Source of the DNA: Prochlorococcus sp. AG-436-D21
Lineage (GTDB): Bacteria > Cyanobacteriota > Cyanobacteriia > PCC-6307 > Cyanobiaceae
DNA length: 45,409 nt
Reading direction: 5' to 3'
Assembly: GCA_003212655.1 (NCBI GenBank)
Contig: QCPF01000011.1
Location: 1 to 45,409 of the forward strand
This document shows, in pieces, positions 9,394 through 17,756 of the stretch. The notes under the pieces are model-generated. The model was not told the DNA's origin. It made no database searches and worked only from the letters and a program-made list of their open reading frames with translations. Position 1 is the stretch's first letter; each line of letters opens with the position of its first letter. A program made the translations under genes and the position numbers.

Positions 9394-10524
9394 ATGTCTA
9401 AAAAGTTATTACCTGTTACGATTATTAGTGGATTTTTAGGATCTGGCAAAACTACACTTTTAAATCATATTTTAAAAAATCAAATTGGTCTAAAAACGGC
9501 TGTTTTGGTGAATGAATTTGGAGAAATTGGAATAGATAATGACTTAATAATAGAAGGATCAGAAGATATGATCGAATTAAATAATGGATGTATATGTTGC
9601 TCTATTAATGGTGAGTTGTTAAATACAGTATCCAAAGTTTTAGAAAGATCTAAAAAAATAGACTATTTAATTGTCGAGACTACTGGGCTAGCAGATCCAT
9701 TACCAGTAGCCATGACTTTTGCCGCTGGAGATCTTCGAGAAAAAGTAAGATTAGATTCAATCATCACTGTTATTGATGGAGAAAATTTTGATTTTAAAAT
9801 TAATAATACAAGTGTCGCCTATTCTCAGATTTTATACGGAGATATCCTTCTTCTTAACAAATGTGATTTAGTCAATGAAGAACAATTAAAGAAAGTCGAA
9901 AAATTCATAAATAATATAAAAAATGAACCAAGGATATTGAGATCTACCAATAGTGAAGTTGGATTACAAACAATAATTAGTGTAGGTCTATTTGAAACAG
10001 ATACTTTTAAATACCATAAGGGTAAAGAAGATATAAAAGACAATTCACATCATCATTCTTCACATTCACACGATCATTCTTCACATTCACACGATCATTC
10101 TTCACATTCACACGATCATTCTTCACATTCACACGATCATTCTTCACATTCACACGATCATTCTTCACATTCACACGATCATTCTTCACATTCACACGAT
10201 CATTCTTCACATTCACACGATTTGATAAATAATATAGAGGGTTTCACATCAGTTTCTTATGAGACATTTGAACCATTTTCCTTAAGGAAGTTTCAATATT
10301 TCTTAGATAATCAAATCTCACAAAATGTATTTAGGGCTAAAGGAATATTATGGTTCATTGAAAGTGAAAGAAAACACATTTTTCACCTATCTGGAAAAAG
10401 ATTTTCTCTAGATGATGAAGAATGGACAAAAGAAAAATCTAATAAGATAGTATTAATTGGAAAAAACTTAGATCATCAAACTATTAAGAATCAACTGTCA
10501 TCATGTAGATTTAGTACAAATTAG
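9394..10524 (+). CDS. COG0523 (CobW-like) metal-chaperone GTPase with His-rich tandem repeat
   Basis: A G3E-family P-loop GTPase of the COG0523 group, whose members load or insert metals such as cobalt, zinc or iron. Motifs are Walker A GFLGSGKTT (13-21), the metal-binding CxCC motif in NGCICCSI (66-69), the switch region ETTGLADP, and NKCD for guanine recognition (155-158). Residues about 221-276 are eight copies of HSSHSHD, a metal-binding low-complexity insert between the GTPase and the C-terminal CobW_C domain. I chose the ATG at 9394; a TTG two codons upstream is also possible. The neighbours are a pterin dehydratase upstream and an iron-type ABC permease 28 bases downstream. The metal is not determined by the sequence, and no cobalamin gene is adjacent, so I do not call it cobW. 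Confidence 0.92.
   Translation: MSKKLLPVTIISGFLGSGKTTLLNHILKNQIGLKTAVLVNEFGEIGIDNDLIIEGSEDMIELNNGCICCSINGELLNTVSKVLERSKKIDYLIVETTGLADPLPVAMTFAAGDLREKVRLDSIITVIDGENFDFKINNTSVAYSQILYGDILLLNKCDLVNEEQLKKVEKFINNIKNEPRILRSTNSEVGLQTIISVGLFETDTFKYHKGKEDIKDNSHHHSSHSHDHSSHSHDHSSHSHDHSSHSHDHSSHSHDHSSHSHDHSSHSHDHSSHSHDLINNIEGFTSVSYETFEPFSLRKFQYFLDNQISQNVFRAKGILWFIESERKHIFHLSGKRFSLDDEEWTKEKSNKIVLIGKNLDHQTIKNQLSSCRFSTN
10054..10221 (+). repeat. Eight perfect 21-base tandem repeats encoding HSSHSHD
   Basis: The unit CATTCTTCACATTCACACGAT occurs eight times with no mismatch, in frame with the COG0523 gene. The identity of all copies at third codon positions shows recent expansion or continual homogenisation by slippage or unequal exchange. 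Each copy adds three histidines and an aspartate, so copy number would change metal-binding capacity without breaking the frame. Confidence 0.98.
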
Positions 10525-10552
10525 ATTATGAATATAAGGGTTTAATTAATTT

Positions 10553-12091
10553 TTGAAAATACTTATTAAAGGATTAAAAAAAGCAGTAACCGAATTAAAA
10601 CTTTTTTATCTTATTTCGTTTATTGTTGCACTCCTAGTTATCATTCCAATTTCCAATTTCCTTCTCGAAGGAGTTCAATATGTTCTAAGTGGGAATTTTT
10701 CATTAGGTATTGCTGGAGAAGAAGAGGTATTAGAGACTTTAAAAGTTTTAGTACTGACAAGTTTCTTTGGAGGAGGATTAGGCACTTTGAATGGATGGTT
10801 ACTTTCAAATTGTGATTTTAAATTCAGAAAAGTGCTCCGTATTTGTCAGCTAGTTCCACTAGCTGCCCCAGCATATCTCATAACTGCTGTTTTACAGGAT
10901 TTAGGAAGTATTTTTGGGTATCAAGTAACGGGTTTATGGTGGGGGGTATTAATACTTTCAATTTCTACTTATCCATATGTATTCATTCTTGCTAATGAAA
11001 GTTTTAATAAATTTGGAGTTAATCAAATCAATGCTAGTAGAGGATTAGGAGTTGGGCCATGGAGTAGCTTCTTTAAAATCGCTTTTCCAATGGCGTTACC
11101 AGCACTAATAACAGGAATAAGTTTAATGTGTATGGAAGTAATGAATGAGTTAGGTACATTTGCATTATTAAATATTCCAAGTATTTCTACAGGTATAGCT
11201 GAAAATTGGATAATTGAGGGGAATCCAAAAAGTGCTATTGGACTATCTTTGGTAGCCTTATTAATAATTTTAACTTTAATTATCTTTGAAAAATTCTCAA
11301 GAAGAAAATCAAAGAGGTGGAGTGAAAATCCTGCGTCAAAAGATTCTCAAGGGTGGGAATTAAAAAAAACTAGAGCTCTTTTAGCAATAACCATATCTTT
11401 ATTTCCTCCAATTTTTTCTTTTGGAATTCCATGTTTTTGGATTCTGCTGAATATCGATCAAATACAAAAAGGGTTGTCTACAGAGTTACTTACATTATCA
11501 TTCAGAACCATAAGTCTAGGATTTTTTACTGCATTAATAACGATGCTATTCTCAATAATAATTTCCTTAGCCAAACGCCCAAATAAAAACTTATTGCTAG
11601 GACTAATAACAAACCTTGCAGGGATAGGTTACGCAATTCCAGGCACTGTATTAGCTTTATCTTTAATAAGCATTTCTTCTTCAAGATTTAATTTAATCGC
11701 TATTTGCTTACTAATTTGGGGTTATCTTGTCAGATTTCTAACTATTTCAAAAGGTTCTATTGATTCAAGTCTTGAGAGAATCTCTCCAAGTCTTGATGAA
11801 GCAGCACTTGGACTAGGAGAGGATAGACTAGGAATCATCAAAAGAATTCATCTACCTCTTCTACAGGGACCAATATTCGTAGGTTCACTTTTAGTTTTTG
11901 TAGACACGATAAAAGAATTACCCATAACCTTTATTTTAAGACCATTCGATTTTGATACATTATCTGTGAGGATATATCAATATGCTGGAGATGAAAGAAT
12001 GGTAGAGGCAATATTACCAGCTATTTTAATAATGACTTTAGGCCTTATTGCATCAATTACATTAATACCAAGTTTAGAGAAAAAAAACTAA
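10553..12091 (+). CDS. ABC transporter permease, iron(III) type (FbpB/FutB-like)
   Basis: A 512-residue inner-membrane permease with two fused transmembrane halves, as in the ferric iron importers SfuB/FbpB/FutB. Each half carries an EAA loop for contact with the ATPase: INASRGLGVGPWSSFFKIAFP in the first half and LDEAALGLGEDRLGIIKRIHLP in the second. Hydrophobic segments occur throughout, with a hydrophilic linker around residues 240-270. No ATPase or binding-protein gene is adjacent, so its partners must be encoded elsewhere. The start is TTG at 10553; I see no in-frame ATG upstream. The gene follows the COG0523 GTPase closely. Its stop overlaps the stop of the convergent UPF0104 gene by four bases. 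The substrate is inferred from family resemblance; thiamin or spermidine permeases are less likely. Confidence 0.85.
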   Translation: MKILIKGLKKAVTELKLFYLISFIVALLVIIPISNFLLEGVQYVLSGNFSLGIAGEEEVLETLKVLVLTSFFGGGLGTLNGWLLSNCDFKFRKVLRICQLVPLAAPAYLITAVLQDLGSIFGYQVTGLWWGVLILSISTYPYVFILANESFNKFGVNQINASRGLGVGPWSSFFKIAFPMALPALITGISLMCMEVMNELGTFALLNIPSISTGIAENWIIEGNPKSAIGLSLVALLIILTLIIFEKFSRRKSKRWSENPASKDSQGWELKKTRALLAITISLFPPIFSFGIPCFWILLNIDQIQKGLSTELLTLSFRTISLGFFTALITMLFSIIISLAKRPNKNLLLGLITNLAGIGYAIPGTVLALSLISISSSRFNLIAICLLIWGYLVRFLTISKGSIDSSLERISPSLDEAALGLGEDRLGIIKRIHLPLLQGPIFVGSLLVFVDTIKELPITFILRPFDFDTLSVRIYQYAGDERMVEAILPAILIMTLGLIASITLIPSLEKKN

Positions 12092-13044
12092 TTTCTTTTA
12101 GACAGTTTTCTTATTAAAAAAGGGAAGCTTAACAACAAATCTGCCGAGGTAGATATAACCCTAAAATAAATTAAGCTGATGAGAATTATATTTTGAGGAA
12201 TACTTTTGCCAATAAAAAAAAGGAGGCAAGCCTCAAAAACACCGACTCCTCCTGGAGCTGTTGGAACTACCAAGCCTAGAGACCATGACAAAGAAAATAT
12301 TACTAATAAAAATATAATGTTCAGAGTATTACTTGCATAAAAAGTATTTAAGCAAATATAAAATCCAATAAATTTAGATAAGACAAAACCAACTTCCAGC
12401 AATAAAGCTTTTGCTGGAAAAAAAGAAATTATATTTATTCTCTTTTCAAATTTGTCATTTGATTTTGGAAGTCTCAAAGCCTCAAATATTCTTCCCTTAA
12501 GAGACCTTAAACTTTTTAATATAAGATAAATATATTTTCTATTTAAGAATACTAAAGGAAAAATTAAAAAAAAATAAATTGGCGAAAAAATTAATCCCAA
12601 CGATGCCAATATGAAAGATCCACATAACATAAAATAAGGTTCTATGAGTGTTGAATACAAAGCAATTTGAGGATTACTTATTTTCTTTATAAAATTAAAT
12701 CTTTCAACAAAATGCCAAATCCCTCCTGGAACGTATTTAAGAATATTGGTTAAAACATAAAAAGAAACTATATTATTACTTCTCAATTTTTTTCCGAACC
12801 ATTTAACAATATATTTCCATGCATAAGCGTTTAGGTAAATACTTAAAACACAAAATAAAAATGATAAAAATAGATTAATTCCATGTCTTTCTAAATTAAT
12901 ATCAAAAGAAATTTGATCAATATTATCAAAAAAATAGATGCAAAAATATAATAAGCTTGAAATAAAAAAAATACTCTTTAAACCACCAAAATTAATTTTT
13001 TTAAGACATTTCAAGTATGATTTATTATTTGTATTAGATCTCAT
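12088..13044 (-). CDS. UPF0104 / LPG-synthase-type integral membrane protein
   Basis: A 318-residue polytopic membrane protein with about seven to eight hydrophobic segments. It resembles the UPF0104 family, related to the flippase half of lysylphosphatidylglycerol synthase (MprF). Recognisable family blocks are YLNAYAWKYIVKWFG, LKYVPGGIWHFVERFN, and VPTAPGGVGVFEACLL, the conserved Pro-Gly-Gly-x-Gly motif near the C-terminus. It lacks the soluble aminoacyl transferase domain, so lipid translocation or a related membrane function is possible but unproven. Its ATG overlaps the TGA of the upstream larC gene (ATGA), so the two are likely translated in a coupled way. Confidence 0.8.
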   Translation of the reverse strand: MRSNTNNKSYLKCLKKINFGGLKSIFFISSLLYFCIYFFDNIDQISFDINLERHGINLFLSFLFCVLSIYLNAYAWKYIVKWFGKKLRSNNIVSFYVLTNILKYVPGGIWHFVERFNFIKKISNPQIALYSTLIEPYFMLCGSFILASLGLIFSPIYFFLIFPLVFLNRKYIYLILKSLRSLKGRIFEALRLPKSNDKFEKRINIISFFPAKALLLEVGFVLSKFIGFYICLNTFYASNTLNIIFLLVIFSLSWSLGLVVPTAPGGVGVFEACLLFFIGKSIPQNIILISLIYFRVISTSADLLLSFPFLIRKLSKRN

Positions 13045-14267
13045 TTCCAGTTTTCAAATGCTTTAAATTTTTCACTTGACTCTTTTATTATTTTTCTTAT
13101 TTCGTAAGTTGATATTTTATGTTTTAACTTTAATCTCAAAACCTCATCATTTTCTGGTTTCATAGTTATTGATCCATCTGGTTTCAAAGTTTGTTTAACT
13201 TTTATATTTCCGAAAGTCGTCGAACATTCTCCTCTGCGTCTAAGTAATATCCACCTAGATTGGGTCCTTTCACGAACCCCGATAGTATTGGAATAATCAA
13301 ACCATAATCTCCTAAAAAGTCCTTTTTTCTCTATGGGCAAGATTACTTGAATGGCAAATCCAATTCTATCTTTTTTCATATTGATAGCTTGATAAGAAAC
13401 GTCGTAGGCTCCCTCAATTCTCAATTTCTCCACAAAATTAGATATATCTTCGGGTGTTTGGTCGTCAATCCATGCTTCTTGAACAGATATCTCTTCACAC
13501 TTTGGATTAATTTGTTCATCAATAGAAAAATCCTCAAATGAAGTAATTTTATAAACTCTTACTAAATTAGGGAATGGTAATTTTAGGTTCCCAATGCCTA
13601 CTCCATAGGAGTTAATAGAGTATTTTGTTGGAAGCTCATGATATTCTCCTAAATTAGCAAGTAAAGCGATTCCAGTTGGTGTTGCGAGCTCACCCTCTAT
13701 TGAGTCAAAGTTTGATAAAACCTTTATTTTTTTTTGTCTTATTAGCTCTATTACAGCAGGAGATGGTATTGATAATTTTCCATGTTCAGTTTGAACAAAA
13801 CCTCTACCCAACATTGGTTCATTACAATAAACCTTCTTTGGATTTAAGTAATTCAATGCAGCACATACTCCAATAATATCTACTAATGAATCTATAGCTC
13901 CTATTTCATGAAAATGAACATCCTCAGATTTCATACCATGAACTTTTCCTTCCGTAATTGCTAAAGATTCGAATACTTCATAAATTATTTTTTTTAATTT
14001 ATCTTCTAAGTTGCTATCTAAAATAAGTTCCCTAATACTTCTCCAAGTTCTGTTGATAGGAATACGATTAATATTCTCAACCTTTGTCTTGATCCCTCGA
14101 ATTGAACAACTTTTGGATTCTTTAAACTTTAGTTGATATAGATCCTTTAATCCAAGATCGATAAGCGGTTGTTCAATGACGTTTTTAGGTACCCCTAAAT
14201 CATAAAAAGCTCCTAACAACATATCTCCAGAGATACCAGGAGAACATTCAATTAAAACATCTTCCAT
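13041..14267 (-). CDS. larC: LarC-type nickel insertion protein (DUF111)
   Basis: A 408-residue protein of the LarC/DUF111 family. In lactobacilli LarC inserts nickel into the pincer cofactor of lactate racemase. Family signatures are IECSPGISGDMLLGAFYDLG at the N-terminus, DVHFHEIGAIDSLVDIIG with the His pair, the GRGFVQTEHGKLSIPSPA block, and GELATPTGIALL. The C-terminal domain (about 270-400) includes NTIGVRERTQSRW. Only larC is visible here; larA, larB and larE are not neighbours. The role in this organism may therefore differ from lactate racemase maturation. The gene overlaps the downstream UPF0104 gene by four bases. Confidence 0.9.
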   Translation of the reverse strand: MEDVLIECSPGISGDMLLGAFYDLGVPKNVIEQPLIDLGLKDLYQLKFKESKSCSIRGIKTKVENINRIPINRTWRSIRELILDSNLEDKLKKIIYEVFESLAITEGKVHGMKSEDVHFHEIGAIDSLVDIIGVCAALNYLNPKKVYCNEPMLGRGFVQTEHGKLSIPSPAVIELIRQKKIKVLSNFDSIEGELATPTGIALLANLGEYHELPTKYSINSYGVGIGNLKLPFPNLVRVYKITSFEDFSIDEQINPKCEEISVQEAWIDDQTPEDISNFVEKLRIEGAYDVSYQAINMKKDRIGFAIQVILPIEKKGLFRRLWFDYSNTIGVRERTQSRWILLRRRGECSTTFGNIKVKQTLKPDGSITMKPENDEVLRLKLKHKISTYEIRKIIKESSEKFKAFENWK

Positions 14268-14319
14268 AAATCAAAGATTACTTGATTGGCAAAATTGCGG
14301 TGTTAATCAGACTTTCATT

Positions 14320-14919
14320 CTAGTTATTTTCAGAAAGATTTTTTTCAATCACTTCGTACTTTATTAATTTCAAAGAATTTCCATCTCTGTTGATATCTAA
14401 ACTCACAAAACTATGAAGAAGTTCAAGAGAAATTTCTCCTTTTATAACTAATTTAAAATTTTTATTTTTTAAATTTTTTGACTTTATAGCAGAGCAGATT
14501 TTAATAATAATTTCTTTTTTATGAGTATTGACAAAAACCAATTCTCCTCTTACAGAAAAATAATTATCTTTTAGATCTAATTCTTCTAATAATTTTGCAA
14601 AGTCAGTTTTTGAAGAATCATTTGGGAAATCGTTCAGTTGATAAGGATCCCAGATACCTGCTACCTGTAAATGCAAGTTTTGAGTATTTTTATTTTTTGG
14701 ATAAACAATCCAATAGTAACTTTTTTTTAAATCAATATGCTTTTTTAAAAGTGACAATGCTTTACCTAGAACTACTGTTTCAATTTTTTCGCCTTTATTG
14801 TCAATTAAAAAGCCCCTATTTAATTGATCACTACAATGGGGAGTAAATTTACCATTAATAATACCGATTGCCCTTTGCTGCAGCTGGTTAGTAACTTTTG
14901 GGATAGGGTTTTTTAACAT
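14320..14919 (-). CDS. Conserved picocyanobacterial protein of unknown function (199 aa)
   Basis: I do not recognise the function. The protein has about 199 residues from the ATG at 14919; a TTG at 14940 would add seven residues. It has no signal peptide or membrane helix. The first 30 residues contain QLQQRAIGIINGKF, and the middle holds YYWIVYPKN and LQVAGIWDPYQL. Then comes a strand-rich stretch (FSVRGELVFVNTHKKEIII) and a Lys-rich end (SKNLKNKNFKLVIKGEIS). The alternating strand pattern suggests a beta-barrel or OB-like fold, but this is only an impression. It shares strand with larC, 52 bases away, and with the 94-residue unknown upstream. Confidence 0.7.
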   Translation of the reverse strand: MLKNPIPKVTNQLQQRAIGIINGKFTPHCSDQLNRGFLIDNKGEKIETVVLGKALSLLKKHIDLKKSYYWIVYPKNKNTQNLHLQVAGIWDPYQLNDFPNDSSKTDFAKLLEELDLKDNYFSVRGELVFVNTHKKEIIIKICSAIKSKNLKNKNFKLVIKGEISLELLHSFVSLDINRDGNSLKLIKYEVIEKNLSENN

Positions 14920-14958
14920 ATTAAAATTTGAAGACAACAATTAATCGTATTAATTTTC

Positions 14959-15243
14959 TTATTTTTCCTCCAAACTATTAAAAGACTTTAACGCATCGTC
15001 AATAGCATCAGAAGGATTTGTCGCATCATTCATACTATTTTGTCTCCGAATCATTTCCACAAGTTCATAAGGATTGGTTGGAAGTAATGAACTATCCTCT
15101 TCTGTTTTGGTTGTGGTATCGATTTCTAACTCTTCAAATACATATTCAGCATTAAGGAAATAACTTTTTAAGGAAATTAACAAAGTAAAAAAAATTACAA
15201 AGGTGGTTGGTTTAGGTATGTTATTGCAAAAATAATTTTTCAT
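14959..15243 (-). CDS. Small membrane-anchored or secreted unknown (94 aa)
   Basis: An unrecognised small protein of 94 residues from the ATG at 15243; a TTG at 15258 would add five. Residues about 14-28 are hydrophobic (TTFVIFFTLLISL), giving a single N-terminal membrane anchor or signal peptide. The rest is acidic and polar, with a Thr/Glu-rich stretch (DTTTKTEEDSS), then LLPTNPYELVEMIRRQNSMNDATNP and DALKSFNSLEE split across two helices. The anchor implies the polar part faces the periplasm or lumen. It precedes the 199-residue unknown on the same strand and is divergent from xth. Confidence 0.65.
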   Translation of the reverse strand: MKNYFCNNIPKPTTFVIFFTLLISLKSYFLNAEYVFEELEIDTTTKTEEDSSLLPTNPYELVEMIRRQNSMNDATNPSDAIDDALKSFNSLEEK

Positions 15244-15314
15244 TTTATTTAATTTCAAAATTCTTTAACGTCAAAATTATCTGCTAATTTAATTTTACAT
15301 AATTTGGTAGAAAT

Positions 15315-16160
15315 TTGTTAATAGCAACTTGGAATGTTAACTCTATAAGAACCAGACTTTCACAAATAATAGATTGGATTAACCAAGTCAATCCAGATAT
15401 TCTATGTCTCCAAGAAACAAAAGTAATGGATGATAGTTTCCCTTTTGAACCTTTTGAAAAATTAGGCTACTCAGTAGAGGTATACGGACAAAAATCATAC
15501 AATGGCGTGGCTATTATTTCTAAACTAAAGCCTGAAAATGTTAAAAAAGGATTTTGCGGTTGTACCGACTCTAATAAAAATATAGAAATATTCCAAGATC
15601 AAAAAAGATTAATTTCTGCAGATTTTAATGGTATTAAAATCATAAATGTCTATGTGCCAAACGGATCTTCTTTAGAATCTAGTAAGTTCGAATACAAAAT
15701 TAATTGGTTAAACTGTTTAGCTTCATTTTTGGATGAACAAGAAAAAAAAAGTGAATTAATTTGTCTTATGGGTGATTTTAATGTTGCCCCATCTAACTTG
15801 GATATTCATAATCCAAAGAAATTTGAAGGAGGAATAATGGCATCTGAGAAAGAGAGAAATGCACTAAACAATGTTCTAAAAAACAGGTTAATAGATTCTT
15901 TCAGGATTTATGAACAAAATACTGGCCATTGGAGTTGGTGGGATTACCGTAATAACTCGTTTGAATTAAATAAAGGTTGGAGAATAGACCACATATATAT
16001 CAGCAAAGAACTTTCATCAAAACTTAAAAGCTGTGTCATAGACAGCTCACCTAGAGGAAATTTACGTCCAAGTGATCATGCCCCAGTAATGATAGATCTT
16101 AATTTAAACGACATGGATGAAGATTTTTTTGAGGATGAGGATGATTTTTTCGAAATATAA
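15315..16160 (+). CDS. xth: Exodeoxyribonuclease III (AP endonuclease)
   Basis: A class II AP endonuclease and 3'-5' exonuclease that repairs abasic sites. All catalytic blocks are present: ATWNVNSIRTR with the metal-site Asn, LQETKV with the metal-ligand Glu, the NGVAIISK strand, MGDFNVAP with the Asp/Asn pair, WRIDHIYIS, and the terminal SDHAPVMIDL with the catalytic Asp-His. The 281 residues exceed E. coli ExoIII (268) because of an acidic tail (DMDEDFFEDEDDFFEI). The TTG at 15315 gives MLIATWNVNS, which aligns with the usual N-terminus, so I accept it although no strong ribosome site is visible. Confidence 0.95.
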   Translation: MLIATWNVNSIRTRLSQIIDWINQVNPDILCLQETKVMDDSFPFEPFEKLGYSVEVYGQKSYNGVAIISKLKPENVKKGFCGCTDSNKNIEIFQDQKRLISADFNGIKIINVYVPNGSSLESSKFEYKINWLNCLASFLDEQEKKSELICLMGDFNVAPSNLDIHNPKKFEGGIMASEKERNALNNVLKNRLIDSFRIYEQNTGHWSWWDYRNNSFELNKGWRIDHIYISKELSSKLKSCVIDSSPRGNLRPSDHAPVMIDLNLNDMDEDFFEDEDDFFEI

Positions 16161-16314
16161 ATAAAATAAATTGAATTTCTTAAATACCTGAAAACGCTTA
16201 TTAATAAAGAGTTATCTAAAGTGGTTTTGTTTTTTATAAGGATTTCTTTAAAATTAACAATTTACAATCCAAACTATCGCATTAAAAATATCATAATGTA
16301 GAATTTCAATCTGA

Positions 16315-16343
16315 TTGACAAAATTTTTACTTATTTCTAATTT
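16315..16343 (+). promoter_or_regulatory. Probable sigma-70 promoter of hemL
   Basis: A perfect -35 box TTGACA (16315-16320) is followed after 17 bases by TAATTT (16338-16343), four of six matches to the -10 consensus. The predicted transcript start, near 16350, lies about 37 bases before the hemL start codon. This is the best -35/-10 pair I found in the window. Confidence 0.5.
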
Positions 16344-16348
16344 AGGAC

Positions 16349-16390
16349 ATGACAAAATTTTCCTCAAAACATCATTTAGCTAAATTGTGA
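16349..16390 (+). CDS. Possible 13-codon leader ORF overlapping the hemL start
   Basis: ATG at 16349 opens a 13-residue frame ([13 protein letters not shown]) whose TGA stop overlaps the hemL GTG start in the sequence GTGA. The predicted promoter would start transcription almost exactly at this ATG, so the frame could be translated leaderless. Coupled re-initiation at GTG would follow. A frame this short may be chance, so I give it low confidence. Confidence 0.25.
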   Translation: MTKFSSKHHLAKL

Positions 16391-17688
16391 CTGACATATT
16401 AAATTACACCAAATCAGAAGAAATTTTCTCTGCGGCCCAAGAACTTATGCCAGGAGGAGTTAGTTCACCAGTAAGGGCTTTTAAGTCTGTAGGTGGCAAG
16501 CCAATTGTTTTTGATAGGGTCAAAGGTCCCTTTGCTTGGGATATTGATGGAAATAGATATATTGACTACATTGGCAGTTGGGGGCCTGCTATATGTGGCC
16601 ATGCCCACCCTGAAGTTACAACGGCATTACAGGAAGCACTTGAAAAAGGCACGAGCTTTGGTGCTCCATGCGTCCTAGAAAACAAACTTGCTGAAATGGT
16701 TATAGATGCAGTTCCTTCTGTAGAAATGGTTAGATTTGTTAATAGTGGAACCGAAGCATGCATGGCTGTTTTGAGACTTATGAGAGCATTTACTGGTAGA
16801 GATAAAGTTATTAAGTTTGACGGTTGCTATCACGGACATGCAGATATGTTTTTAGTGAAAGCAGGATCAGGTGTAGCCACTCTAGGTTTACCAGACTCTC
16901 CAGGTGTTCCAAGGACAACAACTGCCAACACACTTACTGCTCCTTACAATGACCTTGAAGCAGTAAAAAAATTATTTTCTGAAAATCCTGATGCCATTTC
17001 GGGGGTTATCCTTGAACCTATAGTTGGCAATGCTGGATTTATTACTCCAGAACCTGGATTCTTGGAAGGATTAAGAGAATTAACCACTGAGAATGGATCC
17101 TTATTAGTTTTTGACGAGGTAATGACTGGATTCAGAATTAGTTATGGAGGCGCTCAAGAAAAATTTGGAGTTACCCCTGATTTAACCACCCTTGGTAAAG
17201 TAATTGGTGGAGGCCTACCTGTTGGAGCTTATGGAGGCAAGAAAGAAATAATGTCAATGGTAGCCCCATCAGGACCGGTTTACCAAGCAGGTACTTTGAG
17301 CGGTAATCCGCTCGCGATGACTGCCGGAATAAAGACTCTTGAACTGCTCAAACAAGACGGTACATACGATAAACTTAACTCAATAACTTCTAGATTAATT
17401 GAAGGAATAATTCAGTCTGCAGAAAATAACGGTATCGCTATTAACGGCGGGAGTGTAAGCGCTATGTTTGGATTTTTCTTATGTGATGGGCCAGTCAGGA
17501 ACTTTGATGAAGCTAAAACAAATGATGCCGAACTTTTTGGTAAGTTGCATAGAGAAATGCTTAGACGAGGAATTTACCTGGCGCCAAGTCCATTCGAAGC
17601 TGGTTTTACATCTCTAGCTCACAGCGAAGATGAAATTGATAAAACTATAGAGGCTTTTGATGAATCTTTTAATGCTATAAAAAATTGA
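16387..17688 (+). CDS. hemL: Glutamate-1-semialdehyde 2,1-aminomutase
   Basis: HemL converts glutamate-1-semialdehyde to 5-aminolevulinate, the last step of the C5 route that feeds chlorophyll, haem and corrinoids. The 433-residue PLP enzyme has the class III aminotransferase pattern: [12 protein letters not shown] at the N-terminus, [15 protein letters not shown], the [10 protein letters not shown] motif with the PLP-ring Asp, and [18 protein letters not shown] with the Schiff-base lysine at about 271. Length matches the family. The start is GTG at 16387. Codon use here is richer in G and C than in neighbouring unknowns, as expected for a highly expressed gene. A promoter is visible upstream and a hairpin terminator downstream. 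Confidence 0.97.
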   Translation: MTDILNYTKSEEIFSAAQELMPGGVSSPVRAFKSVGGKPIVFDRVKGPFAWDIDGNRYIDYIGSWGPAICGHAHPEVTTALQEALEKGTSFGAPCVLENKLAEMVIDAVPSVEMVRFVNSGTEACMAVLRLMRAFTGRDKVIKFDGCYHGHADMFLVKAGSGVATLGLPDSPGVPRTTTANTLTAPYNDLEAVKKLFSENPDAISGVILEPIVGNAGFITPEPGFLEGLRELTTENGSLLVFDEVMTGFRISYGGAQEKFGVTPDLTTLGKVIGGGLPVGAYGGKKEIMSMVAPSGPVYQAGTLSGNPLAMTAGIKTLELLKQDGTYDKLNSITSRLIEGIIQSAENNGIAINGGSVSAMFGFFLCDGPVRNFDEAKTNDAELFGKLHREMLRRGIYLAPSPFEAGFTSLAHSEDEIDKTIEAFDESFNAIKN

Positions 17689-17729
17689 TCAATAATTGAG
17701 CTTTCTTTAAAGAAAAAAATAAAATTATT

Positions 17730-17751
17730 AAATTTCTGGAGGAATTTTTTT
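17730..17751 (+). terminator. Rho-independent terminator after hemL
   Basis: AAATTTC (17730-17736) pairs with GGAATTT (17741-17747) around a TGGA loop, with one G-U pair, and is followed by a T run. It lies 42 bases past the hemL stop and just before the end of the convergent band-7 gene. Confidence 0.6.
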
Positions 17752-17756
17752 AAAAA

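Noticed and set aside
10007..10216. Open frame on the minus strand with repeated NVKNDRV peptides
   Set aside because: It is the antisense reading of the eight 21-base His repeats in the COG0523 gene. The periodic repeat keeps the reverse frame open; no start signal or independent evidence exists.
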